The notes under the pieces were generated by a model. It ran no database searches. It was not told where the DNA came from and worked only from the letters and a program-made list of their open reading frames with translations. The position numbers and the translations under genes were made by a program. DNA of 64,000 nucleotides from Pholiota molesta. Lineage: Eukaryota; Basidiomycota; Agaricomycetes; Agaricales; Strophariaceae. Below, in pieces: positions 33,490 to 49,400 of the stretch. How positions within the stretch are numbered: the stretch's first letter is position 1; each line of letters opens with the position of its first letter. The stretch lies in assembly GCA_014925825.1 (NCBI GenBank), contig JACGCK010000016.1:1-64000 (forward strand), read 5' to 3'.

Positions 33490-34810
33490 ATGACGGCTAA
33501 TATGTCTCTGAACGAGAAACCGCTCATCCCTTTAGATGTCATTGAAACCATCGTCGACATTCTTGCTACTGTCGATGATCAGGGGCTCTCTTCTGTCAAG
33601 GCGTGCGCTCTATCCTCCCGGTCTTTCCTCTATTTTTGCCGAAAACGTATGTTTGCCTCCGTCGCTCTCGACCTTCCTGCAAGATATTCTTTTCCTCCAT
33701 CCCCTACCAGCTCTCAATTTCAGAAGTTGCTGGTCACTGCACCAGAAATCGTCAACTATGTCCGCAAGCTAACCATTGGGTTTCCTGACAGAAAATCGGA
33801 GGGTGACTCTGAGGTGTCCTAGGCCTTTCGGCGATGCTCAAGACGTTCACCCAACTACAACAATTGACGCTCCGCCCTAACAGACTAACTGTTTGGAGCA
33901 GTGTCGCGCATTGCTTGCAGGATGCTCTATTCCACATCCTCGATCTTCCAACAATCAATTATCTTGAGCTATTCAATATCTCCTACTTTCCCATCCTAGA
34001 ACTGGCACGCTGCATTAACTTACGCTGCTTCTACATTGAATCTTTTCTGAATCCAATTCTCGATAATATCTCTTCAACATTGCATTCTCGCTCAATCGTA
34101 TTGGACGAATTTTCCATGGGATTCAAAAGTATCGAAGCCACGAAAGATATGTTAGCATTGGAGTGGTCAAATGCACAGCCTTTCTTCGACTTTGGGCACC
34201 TCAAGAAGTATTTCACTTTGTCGTATGGCATGGATGACATCGAGCTGAGCCGACAAATCTTGAAGGAAACCAATCAACTTTCCACCATTGATATAGCATG
34301 TAGGCTTTCAGTTCAACCTCGATTCAGGAATTGTTATTTATCTCTATTTCACTAGTCCAACGTATGACGAACTTTTCGAATTTTTCACTGTCTGAAATGG
34401 TTTTCTGCTCCCTAAAATCACTCAGACGAATCATTCTGCGCTGTGGCCTATACAGCACATGGAATCTTCTAATTGGACTCCCTGATCAGCTCAAAGTCAT
34501 GCGACAATGGCCGAATGTACTGGAGGAGCTAGAGATCCATATTCAACCTCAAACTCTAACACATATTGTGATGTTGGGGATTGGAGATGAATGGGCAAGA
34601 CTCGATGAATCCTTGAACGATTCAAGGTGGTCATCTTTGAAGACTGTTTCAATCGCCATCAAAATGAGAAAGAATGCATTCGAGACCCCCCTCCCCTTTG
34701 ATACAGATTTTTGCAGCGAATTTCGAAAGCTGCACCAAACACGGTTTCCCTTTCTTTCATCAAGTAAATATATCACCTTCAACTTTACCGTCCTAATTGA
34801 TGATGAGTAA
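33490..34810 (+). CDS. F-box-like protein (basidiomycete type)
   Basis: Probable F-box-like protein, the substrate-receptor class of SCF ubiquitin ligases; mushrooms carry many of these with divergent targets. It begins MTANMSLNEKPLIPLDVIET followed by IVDILA and SVKACALSSRSFLYFCRKRM, the usual degenerate F-box pattern. The rest is LRR-like with no clear repeat (KTFTQLQQLTLRPNRLTVWS, ARCINLRCFYIES, WPNVLEELEIHIQPQTL), ending VLIDDE. An intron lies between about 34300 and 34370. The frame slips at about 33818-33820, where one extra C in the TCC run would read EVSLGLSAML and continue open, so a consensus error is likely. It is divergent from the CK1-like gene with about 410 bp between starts. 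Confidence 0.65.
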
Positions 34811-34997
34811 GTAATGAATTGTCTACACAATTGCAACAGATTTATTCATGAGTTATATGTCTCAATATATCACAGTTTCACTTAGGCATTATTTCTTCTT
34901 CGAGCCAGGATACCTCGCGCACATATTTGCTGGAGAGCGTCTAGAACAAAGGCCATCAAACGCGACATGGCCTTCCATTGGCTCAAAGGCGCCTAGC

Positions 34998-35005
34998 TAT
35001 AAATA
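34998..35005 (+). promoter_or_regulatory. TATA box of the pyruvate decarboxylase gene
   Basis: A consensus TATAAATA stands 184 bp before the ATG at 35189. A C/T-rich stretch (about 35120-35160) precedes the start. A strong TATA box fits a highly expressed glycolytic/fermentative gene. Confidence 0.6.
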
Positions 35006-35188
35006 GCGCCGACCTCGTCATCGATCCAGGCAAACCGAGACTATTCACAGACAAAGCCCTTGCTAGAAAGATGATCAGCTTGTGGTCAGCAAGCGGTTCC
35101 ACAGCCCATATTTTAGTCGCCTTCTCCTTTTTATCAGCCCCAATTCTTCTCCTCTACGCTTCACCCAGTACTACATCCATCCACAATC

Positions 35189-37691
<2,503 letters not shown>

Positions 37692-39895
37692 GAATACGTC
37701 TTTCTTTTCTCGTATGAAAATTTGTATATTGCGGATGGACTATTGACAAATTGTATCCAAGTGTATTTCTTACCCCCAAATTTCGTGCCGTAATGCAACT
37801 CGTAGAAATTGAACATTCACTCGTTCTAATAAAATTTGACATTGTTCAACCTGATGCGAGTCTGATATAGGGCATGTTAATTCAACTCTCAAAGACAAGC
37901 GTTGAGATTCCGGAAGCTGTTACAACATTTTACTGTGCATAACAAATGCGAGCTAAATACTGCTCAGAGCTAGAGAAACATAATCATAAAGGTTCGTGAA
38001 GAGGGACACGTATAGCAGTTAAGAGCCTGAACAAAGTTCTCGAATGGTTGTTGCTAAGATCTCCGTGCTTTGAATTATGCCTAGATTTGGCGGGAGGAAG
38101 GATACGACGTCAATATCATGATGCAAAGCTTGACATTGAAAGAAAGCCATTCTAACAAATCTCAGAGTCGTGTGCTAATAGGCGTAGCACAACGACAATC
38201 AATCTAGTGTCAAAAGTGCACAGCTAGACAACTGAAGCAGAAAAGGTCTAACAGAAACAGAGTAGTTTTAGCCTCGCGTTGTGACGAGGAAGCTAGCCAT
38301 ATACTGTGGAAAGCACAACTGGATCTGCATAATTGCCATGGTCCATGATCATGCATGATCATTGATGAGTCAAGCCCCAGATAAAAAGCGAGGGCAGCCG
38401 TTGAAACTAGGTCGAGACCCGTGAGCTATACAGTTATAGACTGATGAAGCTTTGAAGGGTAGAATAAGCCTAGATGGCAGAGGTCTTTTCTCTAGGCGTG
38501 AATGGGTCAAGAGGCATCGAAGGTATCATATGATTGAGTCGGTTTCTCGGACGATGCAGGCGGAGAATCCCATTTAGACCTCCGACAGGAAACACCAGCC
38601 TTACCTTGCACCAGCCTTTGCCACCGTCTTATCTGCACTCTATAAACTTCTTTCCTTTGACCCCTCAGGCCTCAGGCTCTAGGCTGCACCCTTGCCATCT
38701 TATCTCATTTCTTCTTTGCCTAGCTCTAGTTTGGCTATCCATTCTCAATGCACGCAAAAGTCCTGATCTCACTGAACAAAGGGTTTCGTCTCACTTTTCC
38801 CAGAAATAGGACAGTCACTATCCATCAGGCCTCAAGCTCAGCTGCATTTGACATGCATTCACAGCTGGATTAGGGACCGTTCTTCATTCCTTGGGATATC
38901 GATCTAGATTTTGTCTAGATTAGCAGAATGCCGTCAACTGCGACACTGGTCAGTACATGGCGGTCCAATCTCAAGCCTCAGAAATCAATCCATGTGGCTT
39001 TTTATTATCCCGACAATCATTCCGCCTCACTATGTGTCACTATCAGTCTATCACTTTACTATCCAGAACTCTTGAATCTCTCATTCTCAGTTCTCAGCCT
39101 CAACCAGCTGTGCCCACGGACCGTCAATCTTCTGAAATATGCTTCCTTCCTTATCAGCATCTCCCGCATACACCAATGTGTTAGGCCAGCTTAGGCCTAT
39201 GCATGTCCACAGAATGGCAGAGACTTCCAAATGGCGTCGAAATACTGAATAGTTTCCGATCAGCGCGAAGACACTCTGCGCATTTCATAGAGAAAAACAT
39301 TCCATGTCATACTGCGACGCCGGAATTGAACGAATTACACCGCATCGTAGGCTGTAGCATGACCAGCGCCGATAACTGTTTCAACATCAAGCTGCCAATA
39401 TCTTGGATTGTCCCATTCATGACAATTCGAGAAACATATCGTCCCATGGCATGATCATCGTTATCTCAAAAACAATGGCGAACTCGTCAATGCGAAGGGT
39501 CCAAGCAAGCGAACGCCTTTTAGTCGACATGCGGCAGTTGAGGACAAATAAAGCTCAGGGATTTCACAAAACGGAAGACGATGGACTCGCTTTTCAAGCC
39601 TGCATTTGCCCCTATGTTTTGGGCCTTTCATTTCTGTGGAAAGTGTCGCTATTTTAGTCCAATTGATGATGGTATCGATCAAGAAGCAAATGAACACAAA
39701 ATGATCATCTATCTCGAGTATGTGCTAAGTGCACAACACGACCATCCACGAACTAACTTCCTAACAATGACATAAGTACCTAGCCAGGCAAGTGGCCCCA
39801 GCGCGATAGGCTATATCATTCGGTCATGCAATGCCCTTGCCCGATGCCCTTCTTTCTCCCAGTTTCTACTGGTCGAGACCCCATATTGACCCATC
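37692..39895. other. 2.2 kb without a recognised gene; 18-bp palindrome
   Basis: No frame here is convincing. The left end should hold the pyruvate decarboxylase 3' region. At 38345-38362 there is a perfect 18-bp palindrome, followed at about 38366-38372 by TGAGTCA, the consensus for AP-1/bZIP factors, and an AT-rich ATAAAAAG. Around 38640-39130 there are C/T-rich stretches, a TATAAA and repeated CCTCAGG/CTCAAGCCTCA words. Together these could be the promoter of an unrecognised or non-coding transcript. Confidence 0.4.
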
Positions 39896-41609
39896 ATGCC
39901 TCTTCTGTCTCTGCCGTTCGATATTCTGGATGCAATTTGCCGACTGGTAGGTGTGAATTTGCTTTGATGTTCCCATTTGTGTGACTTAAGCATGCTATAT
40001 AATCTTTTAAGGTCGTCGAGAATGCGACGAAGGCCACTTTCTGTCGCTGCACTGACACTGAACCTGCCGGCTTTCAACAATTGTACAAGACAAGGCGCCC
40101 CAAAGAGATCACACCATATACCGCGCGACTTGTCTGCAAGGACTTCAACGATGTCCTAACCAAATATCTGTTCGCGATGTCTATATCCGGCTGGGATGGG
40201 ACTGGCTCCACATTAATCCTCCTCTTCGCGAGCTGGCCTCCAATCCGAACAACGTATATCGGCAGTATGCGAGGGCTTTGCGCATCGGGCCTTTAGTCAA
40301 GGACGCCAATGCTCGGTACTTCAAACGCGATGACATCGACCGCGACGAGAAAGCTTGCTGTATCTCCCTTTAGAGATCTACGACGTATATCCAGATCCGA
40401 AAACAGCTGCTCAGAAACAGGAGAGATTGCGAAAGGTCGTTCTCGAGGTGCAGACATGGTTGGCGGCGCTCTCGCTTCTTTATCGAATGTGGAAGAATTT
40501 GCGTTAGTGCCATTTCTTGCTAGGCCTGTAAACCAATACTAACGCTTGGTATAGCTGGGAACTACATGAAGCGGAATATCCGGACTGGTTCCATGAAGCT
40601 GTAACGACTGGCCTCTCTTCACTAAAGAAGATAAATCAGTCCGGATGTGCCGGAGAAACGATTGGCGTACACCGACAAGGCCCCTGTTGCGTTCTTCCGA
40701 GATATGACCAAGTTCGCCAACAACATGCGCTTCCTTACCCATATTGACGTTAACTTCAATGAAAGACTGCCTCCCGATTACGATCAATTCTGGGATTCTC
40801 TGCAGGCAGCAAGCATTAAGTTGGTATCTCTGAGGACGAACGCAGTTAGCATGTCCGCTCTCGAATATATCGCATCGTATTCCGGAATAGAGATTCTTTC
40901 TTATGGACATCGCACATTGGCGGCTCCGGATTCGATCAACGCGGACATGGCGGCCTACATGTTCGGAACAGTCCTCGAACAGCATTTGAAACATTGCAAG
41001 TTCTCGAGCTTCCTGTGTTCCTACAGGACGGTCACAGCTGGTCGATTTGTGAGGAAAACATTGGGCGATCGCTAAATGTGTGCTTTTGCGCAGCCTTTCT
41101 GTCATGTTCTGTGTTATGTCGCAAGACATCGACCAGACAACCGAGAATTTCGTGCGTCCCACTTTGTTCCTGGCCCAATTCTCAATCAATAACTTGTTGC
41201 GCAGGCCGCTCTGATGAAGGACTTGACACGACTCTCTTTGCTCAACGAACTGGAGTTAAATACTGTTCGAGTGTATACTGATGTCGATGGCATTGACGTT
41301 CGGAACGTCGGTATTCCGCCCACCATCGACATTATGAACGGTATCTTGAAGGGATTCCAATTCAAAGACCTCGCACGAACGCCCGACACGCTTCGCGTCC
41401 ACGTCGACACTCTTTCCGACATGCCAATCACATACAACTTCCACTCGGACAAGAAAAGCACGCGATATCAGCCACCCCAAATTCCGGCTCTTGAATCAAT
41501 GGTTGGATTCATGAATTGTGGTGGATTTGTGGAAGGGATGGCGATAGCTCCGGAATGCAAGGTTAAGATACGAGCTATACGAGCAAACCGCCCTCGGTTG
41601 ACGTTGTGA
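39896..41609 (+). pseudogene. F-box-like/LRR protein gene with several frameshifts
   Basis: Starts MPLLSLPFDILDAICRLV at 39896, the usual degenerate F-box opening, followed by an intron and an exon reading ENATKATFCRCTDTEPAGFQ and YTARLVCKDFNDVLTKYLF. Later blocks are IRPLKDANARYFK-type sequence near 40300, LPLEIYDVYPDPKTAAQKQE, DVPEKRLAYTDKAPVAFFRD, LTHIDVNFNERLPPDYDQF, LQVLELPVFLQDG and, in the last exon, LTRLSLLNELELNTVRVYTD, ending RPRLTL at 41609. Adjacent blocks lie in different frames at about 40345, 40640 and 41000, more slips than one or two errors would give. It may be a decaying gene, though some slips could be consensus errors. It is not a close copy of the F-box-like gene at 33490. 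Confidence 0.55.
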
Positions 41610-41921
41610 AATTTTTATGAGAAGTATGATGTATGGGGGAATGGGTTTAGGTGTTGTATTTCATTTTTGAACATGTATGGATTTTATGTAGCATGATTAG
41701 GTCGTCAATATGGATTTCTTGTTAGCTTTTCCGACGTGGCCTAGACCAAGCCTCTTAGGACCTAATGGCTGGATTGTAATACTCATCTGGCTATTACAAT
41801 AAAATAGAACAGACTGATCATTACAACGACATAATTCGCAGTATGGATAGAGGAGATACAAAAAGGCGCATAAGAGTGAGAGGCGAGAAGAAAGAGAAGA
41901 GTGCGAGTGGAATAAAACCAT

Positions 41922-44900
41922 TTAAATAACGGCGTTGATGCCGACATGAATGATCCTTAAAATTAATGTATTAGTGCAGAATCGAGGATAATGAGTCTGC
42001 GATCCATACGTACTCATCGGCAGGCGTTAACCAATTCGCCGTCTCAGGGAACATCGTCGCTGCAAGGTATGTAAATAAACGAAATGTTAAATGTTAAATG
42101 CAAAGGCGAAGACATACCTAAACGACGATAAATCCCTTCTATGAGCAAGGCCCGGCAAGCATTGACGACGGGCGTTAAGAATCCAGCTTCAACCTTCTTC
42201 GCAACGACGTGGTAGTGGGCCGTGCTATTGCACGAGAATCAGATGAAATCGCTTCCAGGAGAAGATTTGGACATACATGTGGGCGGCTGTTGCAGAGACA
42301 GCTCGGATCTCTCGAACGATGGCCGCAGAGCCTTCTGGATTGAATTGCGCCTCGAGCTGGCAGATCTTGTCAATGATGTCGTCCACCTGTATAAGAAATA
42401 AGCGACAGATTAAATATATAGTTGCTGGCTACGGATTAAGCGCGCGTACTTTGACATCGAAATGATCTCTGAATCCAATGTAGTACGTCACGCCATAGAA
42501 ACCTATGAAAGTCAAACGATTGGTTAGAGATCAATGGAGTACAAAGAAGCTGGGCCAAAAATACCTTCGATAGTGCGGACTTTGGTCAGAGCATACTGCT
42601 CCTCCACTGGACACGTGCAACTGGGACGATGCAGACGGAGAGGAATATCTGGGTATTCAGGGTGAGGATTATACCACACAATTTCATCGTTTATTGACTC
42701 ACGACTACGCGCGGTAGAGAGGGCCATTGCCGGATGAAACCTAGACAAAAATTACTAGACGTTAGGACTACGCATGGGCTCTCATAAATTGGGGCATATG
42801 TACCAGTGAAAGTGTGGGGCACACCCTGCCCTGACGTTAGTTTGTGGAATACGGCGGTCGAAGGAATGCGTGTGATTTCAGAGAGGACGCCATCGTTCTT
42901 CTCTCCAACGCTTGAACTGCCGTCTTTGACCATATAGTACGACATATCCTTCATCGATTCAACCTGTATATCAACGTTTGATTCACCGTTTGTCAGACCC
43001 TTTTGATGAATGAAGTGCCTGAGGTTCATGCGATTCTTTCCGTCAAAGTCATCTTCAAGCGCCTGGTACCCATTTATCAGCATCGCAGAATAGGTCCAGG
43101 CTCAAATGTATATCTACCTTGGCCCACACCCAGAGCCACATGACCAGGACCAAAATGACACCAATCATGAGAGGAACCCAGGCGCCCAGAGGCACCTTCT
43201 TTAGCGCCGCACCCCAAAATAGACCTGTAAGATTGTATAGATGAGTACCAAACCGAAAATTAACAGAACAGTCCTACCATCAAAGAAACCAAATATAAGG
43301 AAGTATCCGACTCCAATCAGCACCGGCCAGCCCTTGACATAACGCATCTGAACCGCAAGAAGACAACTCGTGGAGAACATGACGGTGGCAACAGCGAATC
43401 CATATGCATTGGTCAGATTGACCAGTTTTTGAAGGCACCGACGACGACGATGGTGAGAATCATCAGAATCCAGTTGGCCGCAGGGATGTACACTTGACCC
43501 TGGATGGTCTCAGAGGTGTAGTGCATGCGGAGAGGAGGAAAGCTTTGGAGTTGATAACTTGTTGGATCAAACTGAACGTTGCTGTGATCAAAGCTTGGGA
43601 AGCAATTAACTTCATACAGGAAAGGTTAGCTTATACGATCAGAGCATTACTAGATTGTGAAAACATACCGTCGCAAGGATTGCGAACACGAAGACGATCC
43701 TGATTACACAGTGATCAGCATATATAAGAAGCTAAAGGAGTTAGACTCAATTACCAATATAGAGGTCCATTTACAGGCCCGGGAATAGTGGTGTAGAAAA
43801 CATTTTGGAGGATAGGTGCACCATCGTGAATCAAGCGAGCGCCTTGTCCAAGGTACGCAATAATGATAGCGGGATACACGAACGCGACAAAGAGATCTTG
43901 AACACACAATTGAACATACGTGCATTGTAGACTTGAAACAACTGTTACTTACCCTGATCGATGCAGCGTTGAATTGTCCCAGACTAAAGAAATTTTTAAG
44001 ATTGCAGGCTAATGGAAGCTAAACATTGACGAACTTGGCAAAGAGAGCTTCACAACCGGTTAGCGCCAGAAGAACGCCGGCGAGCAATTCGAAATCCTTG
44101 GTTCTGATAAAGACTAAAAAATGAAATTAACATTAAGTAAAAAAAACCGTGAATGGGCTCGGAATAAGGACTTACGAAGGACAGCGCGAGATGGGTCAAA
44201 TGCACGGAAGATACCTGGGAAGAAAGTGATGTTATAGATGCCCGTTCCAATCAGGATGAGGAACCATATGAAAGATACTAAAAAATATGAGCAACGAAGT
44301 ATAAGTAATAAAGTAGAATATCTCACTCGGAGCGAAAACGAAAGCAATCTTTGCTGTTCCGAATTGTTGCACAAAGAAAAGCGCCAACAAAAAAACCTAA
44401 GAAATAATCATAATGAGTACCATTTTACAAAGCAAAAGGATTTTACTGACAATGGAGATGGGCTGAATATCCTTGATGACGGATGGTTTCGCGACACCAA
44501 TTCCAGCAACAGCGCTAGTCACGGATACTGCAGGCGTAAAGATACCATCTGCCATGGTCAAGCTAGGAAATATATTAGGCTCTGCGAATTTCACATAAAT
44601 ATTGCAGATTGGGCCTACGCAGTACCAAATAGACACTATGAAGACATGAAATGAGGCTCGAATTGGAGGGAAGCAATACACAACAGCCTACCCATATCAA
44701 AAGAGGCCAACGGGCCCGTTCCTTTAAAGTGTTCTTGTTGGGTGCATCGGTAATTTTGCTCTCTCCAGTAAGTGTGCGATCGGTTTCCGCATCCAGTTCT
44801 TTGCGAGGATAAAGACCTTGGTACAACGCGAAGGATCCTCCCTCTCCTATGTAGCAGTATAGAATGATCAATAATGGAAGGTTGATGACTCAAAGAGATG

Positions 44901-45295
44901 AAATCTAGCCTTCAGTGGTACCGAAGTATAAAGATATCAAGGACTGCATGTGGGTTAACAACGTTGATGACAGGGTTTCAGTCTCGACGTACGTATTTGA
45001 GCAAAGGAAGAAGAGTAATTGACCAGATAATTGCGCTGATTCCTCCAATGACATCCTCGTTGGATGGTAAAGGTCCGTTACTAGGCCAGATACCATTCAG
45101 GACATACAGAGGCGAAGTACCAATGTCGGAATATATAATTCCTTAGATCCCTGTTCAAAGATTATTTGCAAGATTAAATGGGACTGCAAACTCACCGAGC
45201 GTCTGAAATGCGAGTCCAAGGAGTGGCAGCCCGGTCAAATGGACGGCCGTCCTCTTCATGTTTAACCCAAACTCTGTGGTACTGGACGACTCCAT
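41922..45295 (-). CDS. HAK/KUP potassium transporter, copy A
   Basis: High-affinity K+ uptake carrier of the plasma membrane, in the fungal HAK family. It starts MESSSTTEFGLNMKRTAVHL at 45295 and splices to IIYSDIGTSPLYVLNG, the family's first-segment signature. Later exons give EGGSFALYQGLYPR, LKERARWPLLIW, then a micro-exon encoding LFGTA joined to LTMADGIFTPAVSVTSAV, the conserved HAK motif. Further downstream are GTGIYNITFFPGIFRAFDPS, FELLAGVLLALTGCEALFA, GQGARLIHDG and VLVMWLWVWAKALEDDFDG. The cytosolic C-terminus has IHQKGLTNGESNVDIQ, YALTKVRTIEGFYGVTYYIG and RALLIEGIYRRL, ending IIHVGINAVI at 41922. Many short introns break the gene and no disabling change was seen. It is one of two tandem copies sharing exons and flanks. 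Confidence 0.88.
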
Positions 45296-46484
45296 ATCGG
45301 AATCGAAAGAGACACGAAAGACAGGGACACACAGTCGTGCGTTGATTATATAGCGCAATGCGACATGTCATGGCCTAGATATCCATGGCATCTGTGTCGG
45401 ATGAATCCATATGGTACTAGAAATCATTCCTTGGGTTTAACTTATCACGGAATGGCGAATTTCGCGCAAACAGGCAGAGTGTAAGTGAGGGCTTGAGGGA
45501 TTTCAGCCATAGGAAACAGATCACGGGCGGCGATGATAACTACGTTCGGTCTTGCGGAGAGCGCGTCGCCCGTATTTGCGCTTGCTTGGCCCCTTATATC
45601 CATCACGTTCAGTTGACATTTGGTTGACATCTGGTTGACATCCACGAGCTCTGGAGGACGTTCATATGAGTCTACCTATACCTTTGGCTGCTGCGCTATA
45701 TCTGTGTGTGCTTATGGCGTTAACAAATAACGAAATTTGACAAGCAGATTCTCGGGCTACAGGACGACGACACCAAGGCGATACGCTGACCATCTTGGCT
45801 TTCGAGAGGTCTAGAAACTATTTGCTTCAGTCAGAATCAGAGCGCAGATAGAATTAGGACCAGTTGCTTAGCTCCTCTGTGGTTCTGTTGGTGCGCCATC
45901 TCCATTGTACAGCCAATACTCTAGGTCTCCAACAAGGACACCGCTCCTTCCACCAGACTTCAATGGTTGAACTTCGTGTTCAAGAGGCTTTTCCGCTTGC
46001 TCTAACTTTGATGTTTCCCTATTGACTTGGGTCGATCCCGTCGATCTCATGCACAATTAAGGTGAAGGCTTACCAACGGTTTCGTGGCCTCGTGCTCTCA
46101 GCCGCTCTCGAGAGTAGCTGACCAGGAAATACTTGTCGAAATTCTCTGGGCGCATTCATTGATTTCTCCGCTCAGATACATATGCTATAATTATGTGCCG
46201 AATGTCAATCAATGAATGTGTCAATGTGAGAAGGCATTGACGATAAAGGAGCTATTTAAGTGAACCTTTCAGCGTGTGTTCGAACGTGGATTTCTTAGCT
46301 TTTCGACCAAGTTTCTGGAACTGATGTCTGGACTGTCCGCCCATCTTGGTGATACAACAAAGCATAAGTAATCATTATAAGTTGATCATTCCGATTACAT
46401 GAATCTAGTATATGAGATCTAAATGGGGACATACTAGTAAGATATACGAGATGAAACAGTCCAAGGCGATTGGAATAATATCCT
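45296..46484. other. Promoter/intergenic segment between the two HAK genes
   Basis: No gene is seen. The segment matches the upstream flank of copy B (about 49850-50660) in several blocks, such as the stretch near 45625-45710 against 50110-50225. The right end (about 46290-46480) resembles the 3' flank of copy A (about 41710-41900). So the duplicated unit of about 4.5 kb includes promoter and terminator. Confidence 0.65.
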
Positions 46485-49400
46485 CTAAATGACGGCATTA
46501 ATGCCGACATGAATAATCCTGAAAAATGAAGGTATTAGTATAAAAATGAAGGTGATGAGTATGGTAAATACGCACTCATCGGCAGGCGTCAACCAGTTCG
46601 CCGTCTCAGGGAACATTGTCGCTGTAAGATACGTAAATAAATAGAAACGACAAATGCAAAGGCGAAGGCATACCTAAGCGACGATAAATCCCTTCTATAA
46701 GTAAGGCCCGCCAAGCATTAACGATAGGCGTTAAGAATCCTGCTTCAACCTTCTTCGCTACGACATTGTAGTGGGCAGTGCTATTGCACGAGGATTAGAT
46801 AGGATTGCTGCCAAGAAATTTGGCATACATGTGGGCAGATGTAGCAGAAACGGCTCGAATCTCTCGAACGATGGCCGCAGAGCCTTCTGGATTGAATTGC
46901 GCCTCGAGTTGGCAGATTTTGTCAATGACGTCGCCGACCTGTATGAGAAATAAGCGACAGATCGAATATCACATTTGCTGGCTATGGCAAGCGCGCTTAC
47001 TTTGACCTGGAAACGGTCTCTGAATCCAATGTAGTACGTTACGCCATAGAAACCTATGCATAGACATGGCTGGTTAGAAATCGGTGGGGTATAGAGAAAC
47101 TGGATCAAAATACCTTCAATAGTGCGGACTTTGGTCAAAGCATACTTATTCTCCACCGGAACGTGTGCAACTGGAACGATGCAGACGGAAAGGAATATCT
47201 GGATCTTCAGTGTGAGAATTATACCGCGCAATTCTGTTGTTTATTGACTCACGACTACACGCGGTAGAGAGGGCCATTGCCGGATGAAACCTAGACAAAA
47301 GTAACCGATGTTCAGGCTAAGTATGAACTTTGGATAACGGAGCATATATACCAGTGAAGGTGTGAGGCACACCTTGTCCATGCGTTAGCTTGTGGAATAC
47401 GGCGGCAGAGGAATGCGTTTGACTTCAGAGAGAGCACCGTCGTTCTTCTCTTTAACGCTTGAATCGGTGTCTTTGACCATATAGTACGACAAGTTTTTTG
47501 TCGATTCAACGTTTGGTACGAAGTTTGAATCAGTGTTTGTCAGAACCTTTTGATGAATGAAGTGCCTGAGATTCATGCGATTCTTTCCATCAAAGTCATC
47601 TTCAAGCTCCTGTTACTCATTCATCAGCATCGCAGAGTAGGTTCAGCTTTGAATGTATATCTACCTTGGCCCACACCCAGAGCCACATACCAGAAGCAAA
47701 ATGACACCAATCATGAGAGGAACCCAGGCGCCAAGAGGCACCTTCTTGAGCGCCGCACCCCAGAATAGAGCTGAGAAAGACATAGTTGAGCACCGATAGT
47801 GAAAATTGATAGAACGACCACACCATCAAAGAAACCGAATATGAGGAAGTATCCGATTCCAACCAGCACCGGCCAGCCCTTGACATACCGCATGTGAACC
47901 GCAAGAAGACAACTCGTGGAGAACATTACAGTGGCGACAGCGAATCCGTATGCGTTGGTCAAATTGCGTGTGCTTTTGAAGGCGCCGACGACGATGACAG
48001 TGAGAATCATCAGACCCCAATTGGCCGCAGGGATGTACACTTGACCCTGGATGGTCTCAGAGGTGTGCTGCATGCGGAGAGGAGGAAAAGCTTTGGAATT
48101 GATAATTTGTTGGAGCAAACTGAACGTTGCTGTGATCAGAGCTTGAGAAGCAATTAACTTCATAAAGTAAACATTAGCATATATGATCAGCATGACTAAA
48201 TTGTGAAAGACATACCGTTGCAAGGAGTGCGAACACGAAGACGATCCTAAACACACGATGATCAGCATATAGAAGGATCGAAACGAGTTGAAAGTTGATT
48301 ACCAGTATAGAGGTCCCTTGGAAGGCCCGGGAATAGTGGTATAGAAAACATTTTCCAGGATAGGTGCACCATCGTGAATCAAGCGAGCGCCTTGTCCAAG
48401 ATACGCAAGGATGATAGCCGGATACACGAACCCGATAAATGAGATCTTAAATAGATATTGGTATACGTGCGCAGTAAACTTGGAAAAGCTGTTACTCACC
48501 CTGATTGATGCAGCGTTGAACTGTCCCAGGCTAAAGAATTTTTAGGTTGAAACTAATTGAAGGAAAACATCGACCAACTTGGCAAAGAGAGCTTCACAAC
48601 CGGTCAGCGCCAGAAGAACGCCGGCGAGCAAGTCGTAATCCTTGGTTCTGACAAAAACTAAAAAACGATGAGATTATCATCAAGGAAAGAGGCCTTCAAT
48701 AGGCTAGGAATTAAGATATAAGTACTTACGAAGGACAGCACGAGAAGGGTCGAATGCACGGAAGATACCTGGGAAGAAAGTGATGTTGTAGATGCCCGTA
48801 CCCATTAGGAGGAGGAACCATATGAAGGATACTAATAAGAATATAAGCAATGCTGTAGAGGCAATGGAGTAGAATATCTCACTCGGAGCGAAAATGAACG
48901 AAATCCTTGCTGTTCCAAATTGCTGCACGAAGAAAACCGCCAGCAAAAACGCCTGATAGATAACTTATGATGAGCACCATTTTATAAGGCGGGATTATTT
49001 TACTGACAATGGAGATAGGAGTAGTATCCTTTGTGACGGATGGTTTTGCGTTACCAATTCCACCGACGGCGCTAGTTACAGATACCGCAGGCGTAAAGAC
49101 ACCATCTGCCATGGTCAACCTAGGAAATAGATTAGGTTTAGGAATTTCATGCATTGCAAAATCATGACATACGCAGTACCAAATAAGCACTATGAGCATG
49201 GAAATCAAGTTAGACTCGGATCTGGAGGAACCAAGAAATAACGGTTACCCATATCAAGATAGGCCAACGGGCCCGTTCCTTTAAAGTGTTTTTTTTGGGT
49301 GTATCGGCAAAATTGCTGTCTCCAGTAAGTGTACGATCGGACTGTGCATCTGCTCGTTTGCGAGGATAAAGTCCTTGGTACAAAGCAAAGGATCCTCCCT

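Noticed and set aside
38534..39454. Three plus-strand frames of 75-91 residues
   Set aside because: Pro/Ser/Leu-rich with no motif, no plausible introns joining them; low-complexity CT-rich DNA explains them.
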